Below are positions 63,999 to 64,000 of a stretch of 64,000 nt of DNA, one piece after another. The stretch is from Flaccisagitta enflata (lineage: Eukaryota; Chaetognatha; Sagittoidea; Aphragmophora). The notes under the pieces were generated by a model that did no database searches, had not been told where the DNA came from, and saw nothing but the letters and a program-made list of their open reading frames with translations. A program made the position numbers and the translations under genes. Location: contig OZ231126.1 in assembly GCA_965153355.1 (NCBI GenBank), forward strand, positions 28,458,001-28,522,000. Reading direction: 5' to 3'. Every line of letters begins with the position of its first letter. Within the stretch, counting starts at the first letter, position 1.

Positions 63999-64000
63999 TA

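Overview
This is gene-poor, repeat-saturated nuclear DNA from an invertebrate animal. The evidence is split coding exons with GT/AG junctions, a PARP6/8-type ADP-ribosyltransferase, a rhodopsin-like GPCR, LINE, SINE, hAT and Tc1/mariner relics, and very dense microsatellites. Nothing looks prokaryotic: there are no operons, ribosome binding sites, CRISPR arrays or rRNA genes. The sequence alone does not fix the phylum; an arthropod or another ecdysozoan or lophotrochozoan is possible.

Genes. (1) 15.3-16.2 kb, plus strand: a seven-helix receptor of the neuropeptide/FMRFamide-receptor style, whose N-terminus probably comes from an upstream exon. (2) 23.5-33.2 kb, plus strand: six phase-compatible exons encode a PARP6/8-like mono-ADP-ribosyltransferase with a UBA-like segment, a Ser/Thr-rich 9-residue repeat, a split Cys cluster and a complete catalytic domain. 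The 5' end is not identified. (3) 57.6 kb: a possible 42-residue membrane micropeptide. (4) 0-1.44 kb, minus strand: a dead non-LTR retrotransposon reverse transcriptase, cut by a 611-bp element.

Mobile DNA fills almost everything else. Family A, more than 20 copies, has one end carrying a palindrome around GTCGCGTGCACGCGAC and the other end carrying CGGATACACGGC next to AACAAGGCC. Its cores range from about 150 bp of unique sequence to 1-2 kb minisatellite arrays. Family B pairs inverted GGGGCCGCTGCC boxes around 20-21-bp minisatellites. Several foldback/MITE families with 4-bp, 6-bp or TA target duplications are nested in one another. The clearest stack is 58.7-60.4 kb: a CTTT microsatellite holds a family A element, which holds a tRNA-derived SINE, which holds a hAT-type element with a perfect 8-bp duplication.

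Layout: 0-6.2 kb LINE fragment, family A copies and nested foldbacks; 6.2-14.4 kb microsatellites and family B; 15-16.2 kb GPCR; 16.8-21.3 kb minisatellites; 21.3-33.2 kb PARP gene with two giant ACATACTT arrays; 33-55 kb mostly foldbacks, tandem repeats and microsatellites; 55-61 kb nested elements; 61-64 kb Tc1- and pogo-like relics.

The genes show no sign of acting together. The common theme is repeat expansion and repeated insertion. All similarity statements are by eye, and names rest on recalled family features.
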